The translations under genes and the position numbers were made by a program. The notes under the pieces are model-generated. The model did not search any database, was not told the origin of the DNA, and saw only the letters and a list, made by a program, of their open reading frames with translations. From Lepidonotus clava (taxonomy: Eukaryota; Annelida; Polychaeta; Phyllodocida; Polynoidae), in assembly GCA_936440205.1 (NCBI GenBank), contig OW387139.1, forward strand, positions 28,236,378 through 28,300,377: 64,000 nt of DNA. Reading direction: 5' to 3'. Every line of letters starts with the position of its first letter. Within the stretch, counting starts at the first letter, position 1. Of this stretch, positions 1-11,235 are shown one piece after another.

Positions 1-547
1 TAATTTCCTCCCTATAAAAGAGCACTTAATTTACTAGATAAAGAGGGAAATTCAATGACGGTGAAAAGATTGAATCGCATTCGCTCCTGATGAGCATTTG
101 CAGGCAGGGGGCCGTCCTTCAGGGGGCTGGCGCGGGGAGGTCAACGCCGAGAAAATGGGAGATGAAAGGGACGCAGCATGTGGTTAGATAAGGAGATAAC
201 AACGTTTGTACAACTCATTCTGCCTACCTTTCCCCTCCATTACAAGGCGAGTTGTCCCCATTTGACAGGGGGCAATGCCTGCGAGCGGTAGGACGGCCTA
301 CCTTGACTGATGCCATCTGTCCCCGCGCCGCTCGGTGGGACGACTCTGCACTCTTTTGGCCCACATTCCCCTTTCTCTGCCTGTAGGAAGGCCTCACTAT
401 TATGTTACAAGATATTACGCTGCCACTTAGTTTTTAGTTATGGCAAACGATATATACATATTGAGAGCTTAGATCAAAGGGAATTTCTCATGTAAAAAGT
501 GCATGTTTCTACTATGATAATAATGTTTGCCCTTATTGTCATTGCAG
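1..547 (+). other. DRGX intron, 3' part
   Basis: No coding exon is visible. The first 340 bases are GC-rich and carry words such as ATTTGCA, TTTGACAG and TTAGATAA, like the islands further along. The last part ends in a normal 3' splice site (TTGTCATTGCAG) at 547. The left end of the intron is outside the window. Confidence 0.6.
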
Positions 548-642
548 AGCAAGCTACAAACAAATGCTGGATCCTATGATGACGTCACCTTATCTGAACC
601 CGCAACACCTCCAACACCTCCCGCATCACCCTGCCTTCAAAG
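548..642 (+). CDS. DRGX: DRGX penultimate coding exon
   Basis: Acceptor CATTGCAG ends at 547 and donor AAG|GTGAGT follows 642. The exon enters with one base completing a codon and leaves with one overhanging base (G). The next exon supplies GT to make Gly in FKGLG. It encodes the ASYKQM block and a His/Pro-rich segment. Confidence 0.8.
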
Positions 643-1236
643 GTGAGTACTTGTCCCCCATATGTATGTCTCCAAAAGTGCCACCAATTGAACGTAATGT
701 GTTCCAAATAGAACAAGAAATAAAATTATGATATTCAAAATCGCGCATAAATCTTTCGCCTTTTGCTATAGATTTCCATGGAGAATTATGATATTTATTG
801 AGATCTTATCGATTGATTTATAAATTTGATTTCAAATAACTGTAAAGCATTTTCCCATTTTTACTCAAATTCTAACCATGCTGAATCATTTCTTGCAGGT
901 CTAGGCATGTGCGCCTGTTGTCCGCCTCGCGCCAGCCCCCATCAACACCCGATGCAGCCTCACCCCCACGGCCCCAGCCCGCACCCCCCTCACCACCCGA
1001 CCCCGACCTCGGCCCCGCCCGCCCCTCAGCCCAGCCCTGTCCACGGCCAACACTCGCCGCCCTCCCCGATCCCCCCGCACCCCTTCTCCGCCCCAGCCAC
1101 CCACGAACACCGCTCCTCCAGCGTGGCCGAACTCCGTCGTAAGGCTCGGGAACACTCGGAAGCAATTGCCATAGAAGCACTGGCCAGCCCCAAGGAGGGG
1201 TCTAAAGGGACCCCAGACCGCGACCAGAAGGAATAG
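548..1236 (+). CDS. DRGX: DRGX-like paired-type homeobox gene, 3' end (last two coding exons, partial)
   Basis: Two spliced exons (548-642 and 899-1236) give the C-terminal part of a paired-like homeobox transcription factor; the homeodomain must lie left of the window. The joined protein reads ASYKQM, then a His/Pro stretch, FKGLGMCACC, a long Pro/His/Ser-rich low-complexity segment, and ends with an OAR motif (SSSVAELRRKAREHSEAI) and a short charged tail. From memory, human DRGX has the same order: ATYAQA, a LKGG-L-CSCC block, then TASVATLRMKAREHSEAV. The CxCC block next to the OAR is the reason I prefer DRGX over ARX, ALX, OTP or SHOX types. DRGX is known in vertebrates as a regulator of nociceptive sensory and dorsal-horn neurons; the OAR is an intramolecular regulatory tail. 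The gene is convergent with CHTF18. DRGX is fairly secure; another OAR-bearing Prd class is the alternative. Confidence 0.8.
643..898 (+). other. DRGX last intron
   Basis: A 256-bp AT-rich intron, GTGAGT...TTTCTTGCAG. Nothing else is seen in it. Confidence 0.75.
899..1236 (+). CDS. DRGX: DRGX terminal coding exon with OAR motif
   Basis: The acceptor is TTTCTTGCAG at 889-898 and the stop is TAG at 1234-1236. It encodes GLGMCACC, then about 60 residues of Pro/His/Ser/Ala low complexity, then the OAR motif at about 1117-1170 and a tail ending DRDQKE. Much of the exon is very C-rich because of the proline and histidine codons, so long open frames on both strands here are shadows. Confidence 0.82.
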
Positions 1237-4180
1237 GGAGCCTGTGATGAGAGTCTCCGTCATATCTGCCGTTTTCCATTTTGGATGTTGAGATTTTGCC
1301 TTGGCGGAAATAGGGGCATTTCATGTTAAACTTTAAAAAAAACTCGGTATTTATTTCTGCATAATGAAATCGTCATCGATTCACACTGTCCACAATGAAA
1401 TCAAACAATGAAAGGAGAAACATTTGTAAACAGCTGTTTGAATAGTTAAAGTTGAAATATTCCTACGATCTAGATACATGTAGTTATTTTTCAAATTGTA
1501 TTTATGATAGTGAGATTGTAAAGGTGCTGTACTATGAGATCATCTTCAATTAATGCCATTGGACTGCTAGAGTTTATTGAATTGTATAGGTGGAAAACAA
1601 TCTTGCTTCGTATTGTAAATAAACTTGATTTACTGAGATTGGCATTTTTTTCAATTCGAAACATGTTTCTTCAAAACCCACCCACACTTGTGAATACAAT
1701 AGTAGCACTGAAAAAAGACAATGATTTGAAATTATATAGATTAAGTGTTCTATCAAATGCATTTGTGTTGTTTATGCCATGTATACGTATGTAAGGGCAT
1801 TCCCTATACTTACTCTCATCACTTTAACTCGTTACTTTTATCACTTTCCAGTCTTTGATGAACTGATAAGCGTATAGTAACATCATAGAAGACAACAGTT
1901 ACAGAGGTGTACTTTTATAGACAAGAACAACATATCGAATCCAATAACAAGTTTGCAAAATTGTGGTATAGATCCACCGTGCATCGACCTCTATAGGGTA
2001 TAGCCTCAGCTTTACCTTTTTCTATTGGATAATCGTGATGATGATTTCCACTCATAGCAATTCTTACCTGTGTTATCAGATGGTCTAAGATGACAACAAT
2101 GATCTTAACTCAGTTTTTATCATCTACTGCCTACAATGTATAGAGTTAAGACATCTTGGACATACGTTTTACTGTTCTGTAGGCTACATCATTTGCACTC
2201 ACACTTCTCATCCTTGGTCCTAAAACGCATTGTTACTGTTTAGTGTTGTTGACTTTTTGTATATATATGAATGGAACGGACAAGTGGGATTTTATTGTGA
2301 TTAAGTGGACTGATAAAATAAATAACAATATGACAATACACACTTGTTTTACTCTCGTTTTTGGCTTAGCAACTTCAATAGAAAACTCGAGTGCATGTGT
2401 TTCACTCAACTTTCGAAATGTCTCGAAGATTGCTATTATAAACTGAGAGAAATAGGCAATTTCTTACACGTAATTTCTGGAAATACCAATCATAGCTTAG
2501 TACATGAATGAAACTGGACCTTTCACTCTGTACGTTCACTCAACCGTCGAACTAACCATGCCCCTGTATTTGACACAACTTTACGCGAATATTGAAGAAG
2601 TATATTGACTTAATCATCTAGATCTAATCGAATCTAAAGATGCAGGTTAATAATCATGGAAGAAATAGATATAATCTAGAATTAATATCCACTATCTGTT
2701 GAAAGGTTTCACATACTGTGTTGCAATTATACCTGATCAGAGCATTAAATGAACAGATCTATTTGAGTTACAGACTGAACTGTTAAATAATTACCTACGT
2801 AACTATGTGGCATTCGTCTCTTAGGCCTACGTATAAAGTCCCAATATAGACATTGTGCAGATGTGGTCATGTGGCCACATTTTGGTGATCACGATGTGCT
2901 TATTATAACCACGTGGCCCTCAAATAAATCTAACAACATAGGTTATAGGTTATCAATAATTGTTTATCATGACTTCAAAATATATTTTGACCATTTTAGC
3001 CAAAATATGTGTGTTTGATGCTTTTGAAATCATGATGACTTTCAAATGATCGATCATATCACCAATATGGCGCCCAGTAAATTTTGGGGCCTTGTGACGT
3101 CATTTTGGGGCCTTGTGACGTGCTTAATGATGGTTAATTCCCCGGGGCCTTCCAAGAAAAACACCAAGAGCCAGAAAATCTAGTGAAATTCAAAGAAATG
3201 CAGGGGGAAATAATAAATAAAAAACTGGCCGGCCATCTGGGAGGTTACAGCTATTTTCTTGGATATACTGAAGGACGGGTGCAGCAGGATATCTTGTTTT
3301 AGGCATAGGAGCTCAAACGAAAACAAAAGCAAATGTAATGATGGAAAGTGACGCGATTTTTGGATTTCATTAGACGGACGCAGGTTTATAAAAAAATGAA
3401 AACTTTGATAACCAACTTAGGCGGATGCCAAAATATGAATTGTCCAAAGTATGGAAGAACTTTGCTATTCGGCGCTATTTTAAATGGATCGTCTGAATGG
3501 ATTTCCTACGATTTATAGTTAAATCATTCTATTTATTCTAATAGAGGCAAGTTAATATCAAATTTTGAATGGGATGTTACTTTTATTATTTTCTATACGC
3601 TAGCAATAATATAGAGTCATCTAAAGAATCTAGAGCAAACGATGATATCGGCGTCTGTAGGCCTAATCGTTTTTTTGAAACGTTTACGCTTTCCATTACA
3701 CTATCTATATCACTTTGTTTCTATTGGTAACATATATATCTGCATCGCTACAATTAACCAAATCTAAAACTTAAATAAGGAGTAGTGTATCTTACTCATA
3801 ATTATTTCGTATGTAGGCCTACACGCTTGGGATTCATGGAGGCTAGTAACTTAAAGTTTCTCATGTTATGACGTCATTATGATTTAGGAAGAACGTTAAA
3901 AAATAGATGGCTCCAAATATAGAACGAATAAGCTACTGCAAAGGATCATGCACACAAAATTACGCTCATTTACTTTGTTTAAATACTTGAACTCTGATTA
4001 CTATTTGTCTTTTTTTAAGAAACCTTTTTACGACACAGCGTCAATCGACAGCTTCCTAACTCCGCGTTGCTTTTTTTCTCACAGGCCCAGGACAAAAAGA
4101 TTTTCCAGCGAACAGCACATGTCAAACGCTTACCCGATTAAGAACGATCAAATGAACGCAAAAATGCGCTCTAATCACTA
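1237..4180. other. DRGX 3' UTR and AT-rich intergenic DNA
   Basis: No gene is recognised. The first part is presumably DRGX 3' UTR. An AATAAA at 1618-1623 is a candidate poly(A) signal, with further AATAAA words near 2310. At 3077-3121 a 21-bp unit ending TTGTGACGT occurs twice in tandem. The rest is featureless AT-rich sequence. Confidence 0.4.
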
Positions 4181-4640
4181 ATCTATCTGGGATCAAATTA
4201 CTTCTGCCAGTAAAGATCCGCCGATTCGGCGCTGCCAGCTATATAGCACGCGCCAATGCGATTACGCACGGTAACCCTACTCCGCCAAGTCATTACAGTT
4301 TCTTGCTAACCTGCGTTACATGAACATAAATTCAATTAACACCCGTGTTAATAGGTTCGCTTTTTGCAGCTCTACCTTCGCTTTCTTGTTGAATATGATG
4401 CAGCACAGACGCCCGTCTGGCTGTAATTTGATTTTAGCGCCCCAAGCGGCCTAAGATGGTATCAAACGCCATATCGGGCGGGCAGGGAAAGGGGAGATGT
4501 TTGGGGCGGTGTTAAGTTTCTGTTTAATGTGCCTTAAGCAGGTAAGTGATCGGCGGCTGCGATTTCAGGCAGATGGGGCGAGGTTGGCCAAGCTTCCGTC
4601 GGTCTACGTAATATTGCCCAGCAGTGCATATTAGAGTAAT
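4180..4640. promoter_or_regulatory. Candidate regulatory island downstream of DRGX
   Basis: A compositionally distinct block with mixed GC-rich and AT words (TCAATTAACACC, GTTAATAGG, GCTGTAATTTGATT, ATATCGGGCGGG) and no coding potential. It resembles the islands at 10-13 kb and in the large CHTF18 intron. Conservation cannot be judged from one sequence. Confidence 0.3.
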
Positions 4641-5159
4641 CCCAGCTCACGGAACTCTCTACCTCATAACAAAGCTGTATGGGCATTGACGGATTTTGTG
4701 AATATAACGAAAAAAGTTCACCCTACAACAGCCCACCTCCCAAATTAATTCAGTTAAGTTGACTCTCACAGAGTAGTGGGCCTATCAATGCAATAAACGA
4801 ACGGGGCGCTCTCCGCCACGCCTAGTGTAACACGCTTTCAGAAAGTATATATGTCACACACAATGCTAATAAACTTATCAAAGTAAATGATATTTACTTA
4901 GCTGGAAGAAGCAGCATCTTTTCAGATCCAAAGGCTGGAAGGTGTGACTGAAGGGTGACTTTACCATTTTAACCTTGCTAGTGATGGTAACGCGCTCTGT
5001 TAGACAGCATTTGATTGTTGAATAGATAATCATAGGCCCCAAAAGTAAAAGGACAAAATCTTATTTTAGATTTTTGCATAGTTATATGAGTTTCGTGCAA
5101 GGATACCTGTCCTTGTCAATCAATGTTTCATTGTTATGATAAGTTTATGTGATGAGCCG

Positions 5160-7060
5160 TAAGTCACATACCCAGTGGTCCATCGCATAAGCCCCCTCGC
5201 TGTTGCGAGGGCTGTCCACTACAGCGAGACCTCTCCCTGTTCAACAGCGAGTGTATCCAACTTTCCTTGCTGTTGCGAGGGTTGGCACACCCCAATTTTC
5301 AATGTATTGGGGGGGCATTTTGGGGTTGGAATTTTTATACTCTGCTTTCACTGTATGTTAGATGTGTCCATTGGCTTATGAAATGTATAAGAGGCAAGTG
5401 GCGGTAATGTAATTATCAGTCAAATAAATGAATCCAAAAAATGTACAAAACCATCGCTGTTGCGAGGATTGTAACAGTGCAAACCTTAAGGATATCGCTG
5501 TTGCGAAACTTAAATCTAAACCCTCGCTGTGGTCTCGCTGTTGCGAGGGTTTGGTTATGCGACGGAGCACAGTGGCCCGTCGCATAACGGGTCTCGCTGT
5601 TGCGAGGATTGGCACATTTTAAAAGACCTCTCCCTCTTTAAAATTGACTGTTTTTGATGTGCCGGGGGGACATTTTGGAGTGTGAATTTTAATATCTTTT
5701 TTTCAGCAAATGATAACGGTGTCCTTCAGCTTATGATATATATAGGAGGTGAGTGGCGGAAATGTCTTTATGTGTCAGTTAAATGTGTTCAAAACGTGTG
5801 CATAACAGGGAGAGAAAAACTAAACCATTTTTAATCTCTCCCTGATGCGAGCATTTGGTTATGCGACCTGGCACGGTGTGACCCATTCCATAACCAACAG
5901 CTATATTGATTAGCAATGATTCTTGTTCAAAATTAACAAAACGATGATAACTACACTGAATGGTAACAAACCTGTTTACACCTTTTTTTTTAGATTTAAA
6001 CCATATCCTGCTACAAGCAGATAAGTCCCCTGTGGCGCGTCGCATAACAGAAATAAGGAACAATTTTTGGTACATGGTCAAACTCTCGCTGTTGTACCAA
6101 AATTCAACATCGATTTTCACCCAATTCTAATCATTTTTCTGGGCTGAAAATTTCAGGAATTTAAGATCTAAATGTCTTTTTTCCATAACCCTTTACAGAA
6201 TCAAAATCAGCCCAGTAGAAGAGCCACAATTCAACAGCGGGACCCATTGCTACAGGGACGTCCCTGTTTAAGGATGTCCTTGTTGCGACGGTTTGGTTAT
6301 GCGATGCGCCACTGTGGCCCATTGCACAATGGGTTTCGTAACAACGAAAATATTGTAAACAACGAAACATTTCGGTGTTACTTTTATCGTAACAACGATG
6401 GTTTTGCACAATTATTTTTCTATATTTAGAATGTTCCCAAAGAGCTGTAACTTTTACTGAATTTTTTATAATTTTTTCTTAGTTCATAACACTTTACAGA
6501 ATTTAATTTCATTCATTAGATCCCGAGATATTGCATTTTCGTAACAACGAAACATTTTGTTGTTAAGCAAAAGTTCGTTGTGCTTTCGTTGTTTTATCTT
6601 AGTAACGAAATTCTATTGTGCAACGGGCCACTGTGGCCCGTTGCACAATGGGTTTCGTAACAACGAAAATAATGTTATTAACGGAATTAATATTTTCGTA
6701 ACAACAATGGTTTTGACACATTTTTTTTCTATATTTAGAACGCCTCCAGAGAGCTGTAACTTTTACTGAATTTTCTCTAATTTTTTTTCCTTTTTACATC
6801 AATTTACAGAATTCAATTTCATTAATTAGAACCAGAGATTTTACTATTTTTGTAAAATCGTAACAACGAAACGTTTGTTAAAGTTATCTTTGTTTGATCC
6901 TCACAACGAAATTCTATTGTGCAACGGGCCACAGTGCTCCGTCGCATTATGGGTCTTGTTGTTGCGAGGGTTGGCACACACAGCGAGAGCCATCCTTGTT
7001 GAACAGCGAGGGAATCCCACTTTCCTAACAACAGCGAGGATTGGCACCCCACATTTTTAA
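5160..7060. repeat. Cluster of palindromic hairpin repeats, two related tandem families
   Basis: Family A (about 5180-5810) is two diverged copies with a period near 395 bp, marked by the 16-mer CCTCGCTGTTGCGAGG (6-bp stem, TGTT loop; perfect at 5195-5210, variants near 5270, 5455, 5538, 5593, 6958). Family B (about 6310-6890) is two copies with a period near 325 bp, marked by TTTCGTAACAACGAAA (6-bp stem, AACA loop; near 6336, 6539, 6656). Both families begin at a larger palindrome around GGCCCGTTGCACAA or GGCCCGTCGCATAA. The best example is 6615-6649: 16-bp perfect arms with a 3-base centre. No open frame is credible, so this is a nonautonomous DNA element or satellite-like array. Confidence 0.75.
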
Positions 7061-7117
7061 TGTGTCTGAGATATAATATTATTTCAATTATTTTGGATAT
7101 TTTGCCCCAGTCGGGGT

Positions 7118-7695
7118 TATGTTGATATTTCAAGGTGGCTCCCCTTTTAAATTCAATGAAGGGGTCCCAGGGGATCATCATACCAAATGAAATAAAGAAA
7201 TCTTGTGGCGAAAGAGTAAAGTCTATATCCTCTCTTTTGAATTATTTTGGAATCCAGCAGTCATTGTTGAAGGTATCATGCTAATATAATATTATTCAGC
7301 CATTTTATACTTGGTAGTATTGTGTTGGATGAATATTATATCTATTGAGCCCTCTAGGCTATAAACAACTGATATTGGAACCATTTCCACTTGTCTAGAT
7401 ACTTTAGCAGCTGAAAATCATGTTATTTCTCAAAATTGGTCAGCAATCTTGGATTTTGGATTTCCGCATTGACTTTAAATGTAAATAATTGAATTCCCTG
7501 ACCTATAATCTCCCAATTTTGACACCAACCATGTCTCTTTAGTCATTTTAGAAGCTGAGATATAAGATTGTTTATGGAAAAAGTCGCCATATTGGTTTTT
7601 TGGCACCCACATCCGTCCTATTGATATTTCGAGGTGGCTCCCCTCCCAGATTTAATAGTTATGCCTCAGAGGTGTCTCATACCAAATTTAATGCT
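7118..7695. repeat. Direct repeat pair about 500 bp apart
   Basis: Copies at about 7118-7198 and 7619-7695 share GATATTTCRAGGTGGCTCCCC, and both continue to a CATACCAAAT word. The sequence between is AT-rich with no coding potential. This is probably a diverged interspersed repeat of unknown family. Confidence 0.5.
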
Positions 7696-7879
7696 TTTAT
7701 CCACCGCGTAACGATTTCTCAAAAAAATGACCCTACAGACCCCACTATAAATAAAGGGATATAAAGAAAGCCATAATATGACAGGGTTAGAGTATGTTTC
7801 CCATCACTTAAAGAAAACACTTTACAACACTAATTGTTTACCCCTTAAATGACATAAAGACATAGCAAAGAATCAACTG

Positions 7880-8229
7880 TTAATCCTTTACACCCCAATC
7901 CGGCCATATCCGCCTATGGGTGTACTCCCCAATCCGGCCGTAGCCGCCCAGAAAAGCGGCCATTTTCCCATTATTTTTCCATATTTTTCCAAAGAGAACA
8001 CTTTTATGGGTATTCAACATACAAAAACGGCTAATATATCATTTAAACGCTGATTTAATTTCCTATCCAATGACACACACACCATTTCTATAGCATTCAT
8101 TGATGGGGGTGTGTATTCTTTGAACTTCCTTGGAGACAAGGGGTTTGGGGAATTCTGGAGGGAAATCCATGGAAATCCTGGGGAAATCAAGGAATTGATA
8201 GATGCAATCTGTGGGGTCTAAAGGGTTAA
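7880..8229. mobile_element. MITE with TTAA ends (piggyBac-like)
   Basis: The left end TTAATCCTTTACACCCCA and right end TGGGGTCTAAAGGGTTAA are inverted repeats matching at 16 of 18 positions and both bounded by TTAA, the piggyBac target word. At 350 bp with no open frame it would be nonautonomous. Inside, CCCCAATCCGGCC occurs twice (near 7896 and 7928). The family call is inference from the ends only. Confidence 0.5.
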
Positions 8230-8375
8230 AATGGTAGCAATTTTAATGTTGATACTTTTCTAACAAGGACGTCCTCGTCAGGAGATATTGACCAACCTCT
8301 CTTCGTTATGATAGATAAATAATTCATACGACAGGCCACGGAGGTTGACACTAAATACAGACCTAATAATAAAAA

Positions 8376-9630
8376 TGTCTTCCCACACAGAAAGGATGCT
8401 CCGAGGGGGTTATATATTAAGCTCTACAGCTAATATTAAGGGAGATATGGGTAGATTTGTAAAAAATAGGGATGAAAATGTCTTAAACCAACTTTTTGTG
8501 TAGAATTCAGGTATCCCATTCTAAACATTCCATACAGTTTGGAAAACATTCTATTTGGAATGTTAATGGAATGTTTCCCCACCATAGATTACCTAACACT
8601 AGATGTTTGGTCACCATGGAAATGACATTTTGTGGATTTTGTCAGAAATTGTAACCCATTTGGATAAATATGACTTCATTATTTTATCAGTCCAAACTAA
8701 AATAGATTACCTTTTCTAGATCAAAAGTTATTCGCATAATAGCATTTTTTGGTTTTATGTTTAATTTATGGGGAAATTTCAACTTATTACTCAATATTTA
8801 GATAAATATTCAATATTTGGGCTTTTTGCCATTTTCAGAAATACCGACAATCCTGTGTTCAACAGCCTGTAACTTCCTTGAAAACTATCCAATTTTGATG
8901 TGTTTGGCATCATTTGAAATCTTAAAAAATCCTCTGTAATGCTTAACCCTTTCAGCGCGGGAAGCCACAAAAGTGGCTCAATGGCAAATTCCCATAGGAA
9001 GAATATTTATAGAGGAGAAATTAAGCTTTCAGAATCTGAAAGAATTTTTCAAAAATTCCTATTAGAACCGGAGATATGGCCATTTGAATATGCTAGCATC
9101 AATTCATTAGAAAACAGTAAAATTGCAATTGTGCAACCTTGTAACAATATACATAAAGATGATTTTGCCATCTTTTTTCAAATTGATAGAAAGTTGTTAG
9201 TTTTTGAAAAATGATATAATTTTCAAAATGTTATAACTTTGGTTTCATTTAAGATAATCACAAACTGTTTTTTTTTGTTCAAACACAATAAACCTTTAGA
9301 TCCCAATTTTTTTTCTTTGAAACAAATAAAATCAATATTTCAGCAATTAATGGTTACAATGGAAACCAAAGATTGGAACATAATGCAGATATTATCAACA
9401 TAGACATGTCTCGTAACTTGGCAGGGTGCCAACATTTGGAATGTTTTCATCAAACTTACATACAAACTAATTGTACCAGAATAATCTAGAGAAAATTTGA
9501 GTTTTAGGCATTTTTAAGACTAATTTTCATATTTTGGCCAATATCTCTGTAATTATGAACTGTAGAATACCATATTCAGCAGTGAAAGGGTTAATTCCCG
9601 CATGGAGCATCCTTTCTGTGTGGGGAGACA
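8376..9630. mobile_element. Inverted-repeat DNA element with 27-bp ends, carrying a nested TTAA MITE
   Basis: The 27-bp termini at 8376-8402 and 9604-9630 are inverted repeats with one mismatch (they begin TGTCTTCCCACACAGAAAGG and TGTCTCCCCACACAGAAAGG). The 1.26-kb interior is AT-rich without a transposase frame. A second element (8943-9594) sits inside it, close to its right end. No clear target-site duplication is visible, so the superfamily is unknown. Confidence 0.6.
8943..9594. mobile_element. Nested MITE, TTAA-flanked (piggyBac-like)
   Basis: The ends are TTAACCCTTTCA and its exact complement TGAAAGGGTTAA (12 bp), with TTAA at both boundaries and CCCT next to it, as in piggyBac-type elements. 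The 652-bp interior is AT-rich. It holds an open stretch of 91 codons (8939-9214) without recognisable domains, which I do not call a gene. Confidence 0.5.
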
Positions 9631-10139
9631 CCTATACTTAGATGCATGCACAAGGACACCCGAAAACTATATAATATTATACGTTTAAAAAGTAATAGAA
9701 AAGGGACAGTGTCACGCCAATCGTTTTTCCTGTTGTGTTTTATTCATTTAACCATAACCAATTCACTTGAATGGCCGTCCATACAATAAGATAGTATTTC
9801 AATGAGCAATATGAATTATTTTGAACCAAAAAAACAGTATGTTTATATTTCCTAGATGTATAAACCGGCAGTATTCGAGAAGATGAGCGGAAACATTTTT
9901 GTTCTAGATGTGTAATGTAGAGGTGTAATCCGAGTAGGCGCTGATACTGTGATAGCAGGGCCGGGGCCGGGGACCTGCAGCACCAGGAGGGGTGGGGATA
10001 TCGACTCCTGGTGGCTGCCAATAGTCGACGCCCCACATCCAGTCAATGCTTCATTACAAGTCGACCCAAGCCGCCAACACCCTGATTTTATTAGGAAGGT
10101 GCTAACTCCGTTACCGACTCCCTATTGAATTAGTAAAAA
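9631..10139. other. Intergenic DNA, no gene seen
   Basis: AT-rich to about 9950, then a short GC-rich patch (GGGCCGGGGCCGGGGACC). No feature can be supported. Confidence 0.4.
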
Positions 10140-11235
10140 TTCAGTGGATAGAGATTGCTAAATAATATTTTCGTTGCAAACCTGTTTTAACTTGCAAATA
10201 GGATGAGAGGGAGGAGTTAGTGAGTGGGTGGTGGGTGTCGGGTGTGGGAGCCGGAGGGGGCTGGGGAATAGGGAGGGGCCAGTGGTATGAAATGAACTTG
10301 TCGGGCCAGGGGCTGACCCGCACACTCGGCCTCCATTCTCTACATGATGGGTTCACCTCGCCCCCACCCCTCAGCCCGGCCTGGGCCAAGGCGGAGCAGG
10401 GGAAAATCGCCTGATTTCCGCGCCAAAAATGAAGTTGTCTCGACGCCATGGCAAACAAGTTGTAATCAATTGAATACAATTTGTCGAAGAGGCGCCTTTG
10501 AAATTTAATTTCCCACCAAATTGGAACACGCTAGTCGGCAAGAGTGAAAATCAAAGGGCGGCCCTGCGCGGGCTGTTGGGTACGTGACCGCCGGCGGCCC
10601 CTGCCGCCACCGGCACTTTATTACTGCCCAATGCCGCCTATACACGTTTAATCTAGCCGCGCGACTCGGGCGTTATGGAATTTTGTCATTTGCAAATGGA
10701 GTTACGAGTAACAATCACCGAGACGCGATAACACAATCGCTGGCCGCGCGGTGGGCTCGCGCCTGGCGTCATAATCCAGCCGCGCGGCGCAGGGCCTCAT
10801 TTTTGACGTGCAATAACGTCCGGCCGTGCGCGGCCGAGCGTGAAACGCGTTATTTGTACAATAGAAAGGCGCTAAATGCAATTTAGACGGCATTAGTGAT
10901 ACGGGGGCGGGCGTGGTCGCCCGGCGACGCCGGCGGGGGGCTCCGGGGACAACCTCCTTGAGACAGTCGCTCATCGCTACAGCGAGTAGCTCTTAGAGCT
11001 GCTCTCGGAGGACTCTCGGCAATGTGCGCCTCATAAAGGTTGTGTGATTATTGGCTGCCCAGGGTGGTTAATGGTGCAGGGGACGCCGCCCCGATGGCCC
11101 ACACTAACCAGGACCCCTCTTTTCAATGAGACCCAACTCGATAAAGATTGCATTTTCAAAGGAGCGCTTTTTCGGTTATTTTGGTGGTGGGGGAGAGGAA
11201 GGTACTATTTGAAGTTCATCGGAGGGCGGTAAGTT
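10140..11235. promoter_or_regulatory. Candidate regulatory island (POU/homeodomain words)
   Basis: A GC-rich 1.1-kb block between DRGX and CHTF18. It contains CATTTGCAAATG at 10687-10698 (a palindrome holding ATTTGCAT-type POU half-sites), ACACGTTTAATCTAG, CACCAAATTGG and repeated GCGCGGC words. All long frames here are GC-driven shadows. Function is inferred only from composition and site density. Confidence 0.35.

Noticed and set aside
872-1263. Two long minus-strand frames opposite the last DRGX exon
   Set aside because: They mirror the C-rich Pro/His coding run of DRGX and have no family resemblance.
8939-9214. 91-codon frame as a possible transposase remnant
   Set aside because: Lies inside a TTAA-ended MITE; AT-rich composition, no catalytic motif and no similarity I recognise.
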